A stretch of DNA of 64,000 bases. Source: Rossellomorea sp. y25 (GTDB lineage Bacteria > Bacillota > Bacilli > Bacillales > Bacillaceae_B). The position numbers and the translations under genes are program-made. The notes under the pieces were generated by a model, which searched no databases, was not told where the DNA came from, and was given only the letters and a program-made list of their open reading frames with translations. The stretch lies in contig NZ_CP145886.1 of assembly GCF_038049935.1 (NCBI RefSeq), positions 3,604,501 to 3,668,500 on the forward strand, read 5' to 3'. Positions within the stretch are counted from its first letter, which is position 1. Each line of letters opens with the position of its first letter. Below are positions 35,521-42,726 of the stretch, in pieces.

Positions 35521-36882
35521 TCATAGAAGCTGATATTTATTTAATTTCTCATACATGCTTGATTTGCTTATCCCTAAAGACTCTGCAACCTTTCGTTTAT
35601 CATGCTGATGGGTTTGCAGGCTTTGTGTCAACACGGATTTCTCCGTTTCTTCGAGGATTTCTCTTAATGTTTTGGATCCTACATCATATAAATTTCCTGC
35701 CTTCATATATGAAGGTAGTGACTGAAGAGAAATCTTGCTTCCATTAGATAAATAGGTGGATGCATTAATGACATTCTCTAACTCACGGAGATTCCCCGGC
35801 CAGCTATAGGAAAGAAATATCTGCATCACATCGCTTTCGAAGCCTTGAACCCGTTTCCCCGACGATTTTGTGGATTTTTCCAAAAAAAAGGCTGCCAGGG
35901 TTTCGATATCTTCCTTCCGTTCACGGAGAGGAGGAATTTGAAAAGGCACGACGTTAATACGATAATATAGATCACTTCGAAATCGCTTTTCTTCCATCAT
36001 TATTTCAAGGGGACGGTTCGTGGCGGCAACAATACGGACATCTACATGTTGAACACGGTTTGAACCGACTGCCTCGACTTCCCCTTCCTGTAAAACCCTG
36101 AGAAGCTTCGCCTGCATGTTGAGAGGCATGTCCCCTATTTCATCCAGAAACAGAGTTCCCTTATGAGCCAGCTGAAACTTTCCTTTCTTACCACCTTTTT
36201 TCGCACCTGTAAAAGCACCCTCTTCGTAACCGAATAGCTCTGATTCCAGAAGCTGCTCTGGAATCGCTGCACAGTTCACTTTAATAAAGGGTTGTCCGCT
36301 TCTTTCACTAAGCTGGTGAATACTGTGAGCGAACAGTTCCTTACCCGTTCCACTTTCCCCCCTGATGAGGACGGAGATATCACTGGGAGCGATCATTTGA
36401 GCTTTGTCTTTCAGCTCATTCATACCAGGTGATTCACCAATGATGTCATTCAGCGTGTATTTCACACCGCTATTGATATCTTGAATATAGCTTTGAATTT
36501 TAGACATCATGTTCTTCACGTGAGAACTCATTTGCATCCATTCACTCGTGTCCCGGAAGATCACCGATCCAAATGCTCCTATCACTTTACCATCAACCCG
36601 GATCGGAATACGATTGGCGATCATATAGTTTCCTTTTATATATTGAAGGTCTGCCACTTCCTCTTTACCGCCGTCCGCAACAATATGCATACGTGTGTTT
36701 TCGATGACGTTAGTTACATGTGAACCAATCGCTTTATCCCGCTCGACTTCGAGAAAGCGACAGTAATTATCATTTATGTAGATGATCGTACCTTCGTTAT
36801 CAACGACGACCAACCATTCGAAAGCGTTCTCAAGAATGATTTCGATCATTTCGACGGATACCTTTTTTAACAAGCTGCTCAT
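35521..36882 (-). CDS. PAS-domain sigma-54-dependent transcriptional activator
   Basis: The 453-residue enhancer-binding protein has an N-terminal PAS sensor (about residues 10-115), an AAA+ domain and a Fis-type HTH at the end ([20 protein letters not shown]). AAA+ landmarks are GESGTGKE (Walker A), GAFTGA (sigma-54 contact) and [10 protein letters not shown] (Walker B). The start at 36882 follows GGGAGG by 7 nt; the frame runs to 36915 without support. It likely activates the adjacent operon in response to a hydroxybutyrate-related or redox signal; the ligand is inference. Confidence 0.93.
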   Translation of the reverse strand: MSSLLKKVSVEMIEIILENAFEWLVVVDNEGTIIYINDNYCRFLEVERDKAIGSHVTNVIENTRMHIVADGGKEEVADLQYIKGNYMIANRIPIRVDGKVIGAFGSVIFRDTSEWMQMSSHVKNMMSKIQSYIQDINSGVKYTLNDIIGESPGMNELKDKAQMIAPSDISVLIRGESGTGKELFAHSIHQLSERSGQPFIKVNCAAIPEQLLESELFGYEEGAFTGAKKGGKKGKFQLAHKGTLFLDEIGDMPLNMQAKLLRVLQEGEVEAVGSNRVQHVDVRIVAATNRPLEIMMEEKRFRSDLYYRINVVPFQIPPLRERKEDIETLAAFFLEKSTKSSGKRVQGFESDVMQIFLSYSWPGNLRELENVINASTYLSNGSKISLQSLPSYMKAGNLYDVGSKTLREILEETEKSVLTQSLQTHQHDKRKVAESLGISKSSMYEKLNKYQLL

Positions 36883-37055
36883 TTCCTTGCCTCCCTTTAT
36901 TTTGCAAGTGAACATATATATTTATAGTAGCACATACACTCACCGGCGTTTCGAAAATGAAGCCGTTTTCCAATCATTTCAATAACCAGTAAAGAATCGG
37001 TTTAAGGTATACGGAATTAGGGAATCTTCTTAACAACGAATGGAGGAATGAGAGG

Positions 37056-37565
37056 ATGAAAATCGCAGAACTGAAAATATTTTATTTCGAAGACGATGGA
37101 ATCATCCCTAATAACCCGGACCTGCCAGTACTCATTTACCGCAATGCACTTGATTATTCTCATAACGCCGAAGAACTCTTCAACAGAAATCAGTGGCTCA
37201 ATAGTTGGACAAATGGCATTTATGATTACCACCATTATCATAGTAATGCACATGAAGTATTAGGGGTCATGGAAGGTGAGGCAACAGTTCAGTTAGGCGG
37301 TGAAATGGGCGAAGAAGTGAAGGTCCATAAAGGTGATGTGATCATCCTTCCAGCCGGGACCGGACATAAGAAATTATCGGCAAGTCACGACTTCAAAGTC
37401 GCAGGTGCCTATCCGAACGGTGATGATTATAATTTGAAAAAAGGTTCATTACGTGAACGGCCCAGTGTATTAATCGAAATTAAGAACGTTCCGCGACCCA
37501 CAATGGACCCTGTGTTTGGAGAAACAGGTCCACTCACAAAATATTGGGTCAAGAAAATGGATTAA
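37056..37565 (+). CDS. yjlB: Cupin-domain protein, YjlB-like
   Basis: The 169-residue single cupin has the metal-binding pattern HYHSNAHEVLGVMEGE (first motif) and GDVIILPAGTGHKKL (second motif). It resembles B. subtilis YjlB, whose activity is unknown. GGAGG-type and GAGAGG sequences precede the ATG. It is divergent from the sigma-54 activator across 173 bp in which I see no clear sigma-54 site. Confidence 0.85.
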   Translation: MKIAELKIFYFEDDGIIPNNPDLPVLIYRNALDYSHNAEELFNRNQWLNSWTNGIYDYHHYHSNAHEVLGVMEGEATVQLGGEMGEEVKVHKGDVIILPAGTGHKKLSASHDFKVAGAYPNGDDYNLKKGSLRERPSVLIEIKNVPRPTMDPVFGETGPLTKYWVKKMD

Positions 37566-37710
37566 GTTAGCATTCTGCATCCTATCGTACCGTTTTCATT
37601 CGATTTTTTCCCATTCCTATTTTTCTATAGTAATGCTTCTTAGAAACGACTATAAACACTTTTGAAACATCCAATAATCTAAGTGGTTAGATTATTTTTG
37701 TAAAATAGTC

Positions 37711-37739
37711 TTGTTTTCTTATTAGTCCTATGCTATTCT
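37711..37739 (+). promoter_or_regulatory. Promoter of the candidate small RNA
   Basis: TTGTTT at 37711-37716 and TATTCT at 37734-37739 are spaced 17 bp. The -10 is extended by TGC. Confidence 0.6.
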
Positions 37740-37744
37740 ATTAT

Positions 37745-37868
37745 AGCGATGAGCTGAATTGTGTAAGTCGGGGATCACGTCCTTGTGACAACAAACGATG
37801 TGGCGTTTGCTGATCTCTCGCCTCAATTTTTTGCAAGTGGGCTTCCGTAGGAAACGGGAGCCCTTTTT
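37745..37868 (+). ncRNA. Candidate structured small RNA, about 124 nt, unassigned
   Basis: A promoter and a strong terminator bracket a stretch with no convincing coding frame. GCGATGAG at 37746-37753 can pair with CTCTCGC at 37815-37821, with one bulge. Inside are hairpins TCAC-GTCCTT-GTGA and CAAACG-ATGTGG-CGTTTG. The terminator is GGGCTTCCGT/ACGGGAGCCC plus TTTTT. The downstream gene is on the other strand, so it is not a leader. I do not recognise an Rfam-type family. A 21-codon GTG frame exists but lacks a good ribosome site. Confidence 0.55.
37839..37868 (+). terminator. Terminator of the candidate small RNA
   Basis: GGGCTTCCGT pairs with ACGGGAGCCC around AGGAA and is followed by TTTTT. 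Confidence 0.88.
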
Positions 37869-37873
37869 ATATG

Positions 37874-37911
37874 AAGAAAACCCCCAATGATTCCTCATTG
37901 GGGGTTTCTTT
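37874..37911 (-). terminator. Terminator of the MFS transporter gene
   Basis: AAACCCCCAATGA pairs with TCATTGGGGGTTT and reads into TTCTTCATAT on the minus strand. Confidence 0.88.
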
Positions 37912-39097
37912 ATTGTTGAACCGATACGGACACAGCGCTTTTCTTTTTCAATGGTCGGTCATATTGACTCGTAATGACTAGTGAGACCATGAAGAAAGCG
38001 ATCAACGTCATAAACAGCACCTGCATGCTGAATAGGTCCACTAATACTCCTCCGATAAACGGCCCGATCATTCTTCCTCCTGTTGCTGTACTATTCACGA
38101 TTCCCTGATAGAAACCTTCTCTCCCTTTTGGAGCAAGTGAGTTGGCTATCGTAGGGACGGCGGGCCATATGAGCATTTCACCAATCGTCAGAATGATCAT
38201 CGCAATCGCAAACCATTGAAATTGATCCGCAATCGAAGCCACTGCGAAGGAAACCATGAATATAATCGTCCCGATCATAATTTGAAGCTTTAAATTATGT
38301 TCAAAACGCTTGATGGCTTTCGACAAAAGCGGTTGTGCAAGCACAATCAGTGCTCCATTGATCGTCCACAGTAAGCTATATTGTTTCAAACTGATATTGA
38401 TTTCCTGAGTGTACGTCGCAATGGTGGATTGCCATTGTACATAGCCCATCCAGCATAATAAATAGGCGACACAAATGAAGAGCAGTGCCTTCAGTTTCGA
38501 TTTATCCCTAATCACCTTAGACTCATTCAATACAGATGTTTGATGAGCGCTCACGGATATGCTTCGATAACCAAATAAGGCAATGAAGAAAAAGACGATA
38601 TACATACTAAGATTCGCTAAGAATATATAGTTAAAGGAAAATGAGGCGACAAATCCACCTAATGCAGCTCCAACCGCAACTCCGATATTTTGCGCCACAT
38701 AGACTGAATTGAATGCTTTTCTTCCACCTTCAGGCCATACCGAACCTGCCATGGCATACATGGAAGGAAAGACGATTCCCGAACCAAAACCAACAATGGT
38801 CAAGAAGACCACATAGTGCGGCCAGCCATGCCAAATATTCATTCCAACCAGAGCAGTCAAAGTAATGGAAATCCCTACTAATATCGAGCGATAACCGCCG
38901 AACTTATCAAAAAGTGTTCCCCCGATCAGATTTCCAATGACGCTCGCTCCCGCGTTCATCATCAGCACAATTCCCGCTACAGATAGTGATTCCCCTAAAT
39001 TCTCATGTAGATAAATGGTATTAAGAGGCCATAAAAAAGAGGCACCTGTCACATTCACCATCATTCCAATGACAAGCAACCATAATGATTTGGGCAT
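37910..39097 (-). CDS. yttB: MFS transporter, YttB-like
   Basis: The 395-residue major facilitator protein has about 12 helices. The motif A-like loop GGTLFDKFGGYRSIL falls between helices 2 and 3, and a central basic loop separates the halves. It resembles B. subtilis YttB, a putative drug or metabolite efflux pump. GGGGG precedes the ATG. Confidence 0.88.
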   Translation of the reverse strand: MPKSLWLLVIGMMVNVTGASFLWPLNTIYLHENLGESLSVAGIVLMMNAGASVIGNLIGGTLFDKFGGYRSILVGISITLTALVGMNIWHGWPHYVVFLTIVGFGSGIVFPSMYAMAGSVWPEGGRKAFNSVYVAQNIGVAVGAALGGFVASFSFNYIFLANLSMYIVFFFIALFGYRSISVSAHQTSVLNESKVIRDKSKLKALLFICVAYLLCWMGYVQWQSTIATYTQEINISLKQYSLLWTINGALIVLAQPLLSKAIKRFEHNLKLQIMIGTIIFMVSFAVASIADQFQWFAIAMIILTIGEMLIWPAVPTIANSLAPKGREGFYQGIVNSTATGGRMIGPFIGGVLVDLFSMQVLFMTLIAFFMVSLVITSQYDRPLKKKSAVSVSVQQ

Positions 39098-39216
39098 GAT
39101 TCTGCCCCCTTTCCATCATTTTATTTCGAGTCCCAAAAGGATTTTACTCTTTTTTGTGAAAGGGGGCAAGAATTATTTCTTAAAATAGATGTCCTTTTTT
39201 TAACACAATATATAAA

Positions 39217-39246
39217 CTAGGTGCCTCCATTAAGAGCACCTAGCTT
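39217..39246 (-). terminator. Terminator of the ytzC / 54-residue gene pair
   Basis: CTAGGTGC pairs with GCACCTAG around a 10-nt loop and is followed by TTTATATATT on the minus strand. Confidence 0.8.
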
Positions 39247-39253
39247 AGGACAA

Positions 39254-39418
39254 TCATTTTCCGTTATGATGATCGGATTTGACAGGCTGTCCCTGTTTTT
39301 CGTAGCGCTTTTTCGCAGCTTTGACAGGATTGTTTTCAGCCCCGAATTCTGTATCTAAATTACGAAAATCACTGCGGGTCTTTTGTTCAGGATTTTTTTT
39401 GTCAGAACGTGTTGTCAA
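39254..39418 (-). CDS. 54-residue hydrophilic protein overlapping ytzC, spore-protein-like
   Basis: The frame starts at TTG (39418) with AGGAGGT 8 nt upstream, inside the end of ytzC. The junction TTGA serves as both this start and the ytzC stop. The product begins MTTRSDKKNPEQKTRSDF and contains NLDTEFGAENNPVKAAKK. It is very hydrophilic and Lys/Asn/Gln-rich, like minor small acid-soluble spore proteins, but I cannot name the family. It ends 8 bp before a terminator. Confidence 0.75.
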   Translation of the reverse strand: MTTRSDKKNPEQKTRSDFRNLDTEFGAENNPVKAAKKRYEKQGQPVKSDHHNGK

Positions 39419-39708
39419 TGTAATTTACCTCCTACTACATTTGGATCGTGATCTAACAAAATCATCTCATTTTGCATGTTTTGAAGCTGAAGTCTCATGC
39501 GATGCAATTGTTCACGCTGTTGAGAGTTCGCGCTGTTGGCTAAATGAGCTACATCATTCACTGCTGCTTCAAGCTGCTGCATGGCTTGAGTATATTCCAC
39601 ATCGTGATAATGCTCCTGCTGTGATCCTGATTTATATTGTTCTTGAGCGTAACGAATGGCATCTTCACACTTTTGAATGCATTCATCTACCGAATTTCTT
39701 GTTGCCAT
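39415..39708 (-). CDS. ytzC: YtzC family protein (DUF2524)
   Basis: The 97-residue soluble, mostly helical protein (DECIQKCEDAIRYAQEQY ... AAVNDVAHLANSANSQQREQLHRMR) matches YtzC. Function is unknown. The start at 39708 has AAGGAGG 7-8 nt upstream; the frame extends to 39771 without support. Its last codons encode the ribosome site of the next gene. Confidence 0.88.
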   Translation of the reverse strand: MATRNSVDECIQKCEDAIRYAQEQYKSGSQQEHYHDVEYTQAMQQLEAAVNDVAHLANSANSQQREQLHRMRLQLQNMQNEMILLDHDPNVVGGKLH

Positions 39709-39909
39709 TTCGACTACCTCCTTGACGTTTGGAATAAAGAAGAGGAAGGTCCCATCCTTACTCTCCTCCATCTTAGTTTGAACCTGATTGGCCGTTTCAG
39801 AAGTGGTAATCTTCGCCTATTTCTTTATGCAGGATACATTTGACCCCGTGTTCATGTTAAAATCTTTTTGAGCGTCATACATACTGTTACACACATTGAA
39901 ACGTAGGAG

Positions 39910-40875
39910 GTGTTTGTCATCGGGACAAACCCATTTCCATATGCCACAGATTCCAAACGATATCATACGTGGAACTATCATTTACGAAACCATTTTGGAC
40001 ACAAGGTCTTTAAGGTTGCCCTGGACGGCGGTTTCGATTGCCCGAACCGGGATGGCACGGTCGCCCGTGGAGGCTGCACGTTTTGCAGTGCTGCAGGCTC
40101 TGGTGATTTTGCCGGAAGCAGAGTCGACTCTTTAGATAAACAATTCAAGGATATTAAGGAAAGAATGCACAAGAAGTGGAAAAATGGAAAGTACATGGCG
40201 TATTTCCAAGCATTCACGAACACTCACGCACCTGTTGATGTGCTGAGAGAGAAGTATGAATCAGTTCTCGAACAAGAGGGCGTTGTGGGTATTTCCATCG
40301 CTACCCGTCCAGACTGTCTTCCTGACGATGTGGTTGAATATTTAGCAGAATTAAACGATAGAACCTATTTATGGGTAGAACTGGGACTGCAAACCGTTCA
40401 TGAAAAAACGGCCGGCTTGATCAATCGGGCTCACGATTTTCAGTGCTATGTAGAAGGCGTCAATAAATTAAGAAAGCACGGTATACGGGTCTGTTCCCAT
40501 ATTATTAACGGACTGCCTCAAGAAGATGAAGAAATGATGATGGAAACGGCACGTGAAGTGGCAAAACTTGACGTCCAGGGAATCAAAATTCACCTCCTGC
40601 ACTTACTGAAAGGAACACCCATGGTCAAGCAATATGAAAAAGGACTGCTCGACTTCATGGATTTCGACAAATACGTGAAATTGGTTTGCGATCAGCTGGA
40701 AGTCCTTCCACCGGAGATGATCGTTCACCGCATTACGGGGGACGGACCTATCGACCTTATGATCGGACCAATGTGGAGCGTGAATAAATGGAGTGTACTG
40801 AACGCGATTGATGATGAACTTAAACGCCGGGACAGCTGGCAGGGAAAATTTTTCAAAGTGGATGTGAAAGCATGA
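39910..40875 (+). CDS. mnmL: YtqA/MnmL, radical SAM protein of tRNA wobble-uridine modification
   Basis: The roughly 318-321-residue radical SAM protein has the cluster-binding cysteines in FDCPNRDGTVARGGCTFC (C-x11-C-x2-C), then LGLQTVHEKT and HIINGLPQE. B. subtilis YtqA has been reported to act with YtqB in forming mnm5s2U on tRNA. The start is odd: GTG at 39910 lies inside the AGGAGG itself, and the codon at the right distance (39919) is ATC. The gene overlaps ytqB by ATGA. Confidence 0.9.
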   Translation: MFVIGTNPFPYATDSKRYHTWNYHLRNHFGHKVFKVALDGGFDCPNRDGTVARGGCTFCSAAGSGDFAGSRVDSLDKQFKDIKERMHKKWKNGKYMAYFQAFTNTHAPVDVLREKYESVLEQEGVVGISIATRPDCLPDDVVEYLAELNDRTYLWVELGLQTVHEKTAGLINRAHDFQCYVEGVNKLRKHGIRVCSHIINGLPQEDEEMMMETAREVAKLDVQGIKIHLLHLLKGTPMVKQYEKGLLDFMDFDKYVKLVCDQLEVLPPEMIVHRITGDGPIDLMIGPMWSVNKWSVLNAIDDELKRRDSWQGKFFKVDVKA

Positions 40876-41444
40876 AATTAGATCGAATCTTACCTTTTGC
40901 GAGAGAGCTTCTGGAACGGGCTGTCAAACCAGGAGACATTACTATAGACGCAACACTCGGGAATGGACATGACACCTTATTCCTGGCTCGGTTAGTCGGA
41001 GATAACGGCCGGGTATACGGCTTTGATATACAAGAGGAAGCTATAGAAAACACGAAAGAACAGCTCATCACCCATGACCTTTCTCACCGGGTGACACTCT
41101 TTCACCAAGGGCACGAGACAGTGATGAACGTCATTCCTCCTGTCCATCACGGGAAAGTGACAGGCGCAATCTTCAACCTGGGGTACTTACCCGGCGGCGA
41201 CAAGGAAATTGTCACCCGTCCGAAAACAACGATACTCGCCTTGAATCAAATCCTGGAAATGATGGCTCCTGAAGGGATCCTCGTCCTTGTCATTTATCAC
41301 GGGCACCCGGAAGGAGCGGTAGAAAGGGACTATATCCTTCGCTACGTGGAAAAATTGGACCAAAACTACGTCCATGTCCTTCGCTATCAATTCATGAATC
41401 AACTAAACAATCCTCCATTTATTGTGGCATTGGAGAAGAGATAA
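40872..41444 (+). CDS. mnmM: YtqB/MnmM, SAM-dependent tRNA methyltransferase
   Basis: The 190-residue Rossmann methyltransferase has DATLGNGHDTLFLA (SAM loop), YGFDIQEEAI and the family motif FNLGYLPGGDKEI. YtqB has been reported as MnmM, which methylates nm5s2U to mnm5s2U at the tRNA wobble position. The ATGA overlap with ytqA couples the two enzymes of consecutive steps. Confidence 0.93.
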   Translation: MKLDRILPFARELLERAVKPGDITIDATLGNGHDTLFLARLVGDNGRVYGFDIQEEAIENTKEQLITHDLSHRVTLFHQGHETVMNVIPPVHHGKVTGAIFNLGYLPGGDKEIVTRPKTTILALNQILEMMAPEGILVLVIYHGHPEGAVERDYILRYVEKLDQNYVHVLRYQFMNQLNNPPFIVALEKR

Positions 41445-41450
41445 ACAGAA

Positions 41451-41572
41451 AAGCGGAAGGGCTTTCCCTAGAGGCGACAAGCATAAGGCTAACTTGCCGA
41501 AAAGGCTGATTTGTGCCTTTTTGGTGAGTTAGCCTTATGACCTCGAGCCTCTAAGTCCTGAAGCTGGCCAAT
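41451..41572. repeat. Solo member of the palindromic repeat family seen at 21.8 kb
   Basis: GAGGCGACAAGCATAAG, the tip TGCCTTTTTGG and TTATGACCTCGAGCCTCTA match the array units. The inner arms differ (GGCTAACTTGCC against GGTGAGTTAGCC) but still pair with each other. Confidence 0.85.
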
Positions 41573-41580
41573 AAAAAAAT

Positions 41581-41609
41581 AGGGACGGACCTTTTCGAGG
41601 TCCGTCCCT
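41581..41609 (-). terminator. Terminator of the flavin monooxygenase gene (GGGACGGACC family)
   Basis: AGGGACGGACCT pairs perfectly with AGGTCCGTCCCT around a 5-nt loop and reads into ATTTTTTTAT on the minus strand. Confidence 0.92.
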
Positions 41610-41613
41610 ATTC

Positions 41614-42609
41614 TTATAACAGTTCGTTTGCGATTAATTGGAATGATTTGAGTTTGTCCTGGAAGTCGTAAGTGATGCTGACGAGCATGATTTCATCTGT
41701 TCCGTACTGTTCACTGAGTGAATGTAGTTGTTCCTTCACTTTTTTAGGATTGCCCACGACCATCCGTTTACGATTTTCGCGGACTCTCATTTCTTCAAAT
41801 GGCGTGTACTGATAAGCTGCCGCTTTTTCAGGACTTGGTGTGCCGTTTGAACGCATGCCTTGTTCAATCATTAAGATCGCTAAGTCTATGCTGGATGCCA
41901 CTCTTTCTGCTTCTTCATCCGTTTCAGCACAGATGGCAAACACGGCCACGATGTTTTTGGGCTCCTTCAAGTATTCGGAAGGAACAAAGTTATTCCTGTA
42001 AGCCTGAGTATATTGAGGGCCGCCCTCCCCGTTTATAAACTGGGCAAAGGTATAAGGTAATCCCTTTTGTGCCGCCAGCATCGCACTGGATGGGCTTGAA
42101 CCGAGCATCCATACTTCCGGCATCGTTTCGATCATCGGCGCTGCCGTTAAGCCTTGGTACGGATGAGTATCTGGTAATGAATCGGTTAAATACCCAAGCA
42201 GATCATCGATTTGTTCTGGATAACGATTGACGTCCCTCGGCTTCCCGTCGTGCAGGGCCATCGTTGCCATCGGCATTCCGCCAGGTGCCCTTCCGAGTCC
42301 CAAATCAATCCGATTCGGATTCAACCCTTCAAGCAATCGGAAGTTCTCCGCTACTTTGTATGAAGAGTAATGAGGAAGCATGACCCCTCCGGAACCGACA
42401 CGGATCCTTGATGTATTCTGTGCAAGGTGAGCAATCAAGACCTCCGGTGATGAACCGGCAAGACCCGTTGAATCATGATGTTCTGATACCCAAAAACGTT
42501 CAAAACCCAACTTCTCGACATGCTGTGCTAATTGTACTGTATGATGTAAAGCCTCTTGAGGGCTCATTCCTTCTGAAATGGGTGACTGATCTAAAACACT
42601 TAGCTTCAA
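41614..42609 (-). CDS. LLM-class flavin-dependent oxidoreductase (luciferase-like)
   Basis: The 331-residue bacterial-luciferase-family protein has LSVLDQSPISEGMSPQEAL, FWVSEHHDSTGLAGSSPEVLIAHLA and GRAPGG, typical of the MsnO8-like subgroup that uses reduced flavin. The substrate is unknown. AAAAGGAG directly abuts the ATG at 42618, so the working start should be the TTG at 42609, with a 9-nt spacer. It is monocistronic. Confidence 0.88.
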   Translation of the reverse strand: MKLSVLDQSPISEGMSPQEALHHTVQLAQHVEKLGFERFWVSEHHDSTGLAGSSPEVLIAHLAQNTSRIRVGSGGVMLPHYSSYKVAENFRLLEGLNPNRIDLGLGRAPGGMPMATMALHDGKPRDVNRYPEQIDDLLGYLTDSLPDTHPYQGLTAAPMIETMPEVWMLGSSPSSAMLAAQKGLPYTFAQFINGEGGPQYTQAYRNNFVPSEYLKEPKNIVAVFAICAETDEEAERVASSIDLAILMIEQGMRSNGTPSPEKAAAYQYTPFEEMRVRENRKRMVVGNPKKVKEQLHSLSEQYGTDEIMLVSITYDFQDKLKSFQLIANELL

Positions 42610-42683
42610 AATGGACATCTCCTTTTATTGATGTGAGTATTATTATCAATTCCATAGTAAAAAATGTCCACTAACATGCTTAA

Positions 42684-42716
42684 AGGGTGACTGCCGAGGA
42701 GACAGTCACCCTTTAT
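42684..42716 (-). terminator. Terminator of the InhA protease gene
   Basis: AAGGGTGACTG pairs with CAGTCACCCTT around a short loop, shortly past the stop codon. Confidence 0.85.
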
Positions 42717-42726
42717 GTTTAATAAA

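Noticed and set aside
35442..35747. 101-codon plus-strand frame at the end of the sigma-54 activator gene
   Set aside because: It overlaps the conserved HTH end of the activator and has no ribosome site.
37784..37849. 21-codon GTG mini-frame inside the candidate small RNA
   Set aside because: The only upstream purine tract, GGGGA, is weak and lies in a predicted stem. I keep the RNA interpretation but cannot exclude a dual-function RNA.
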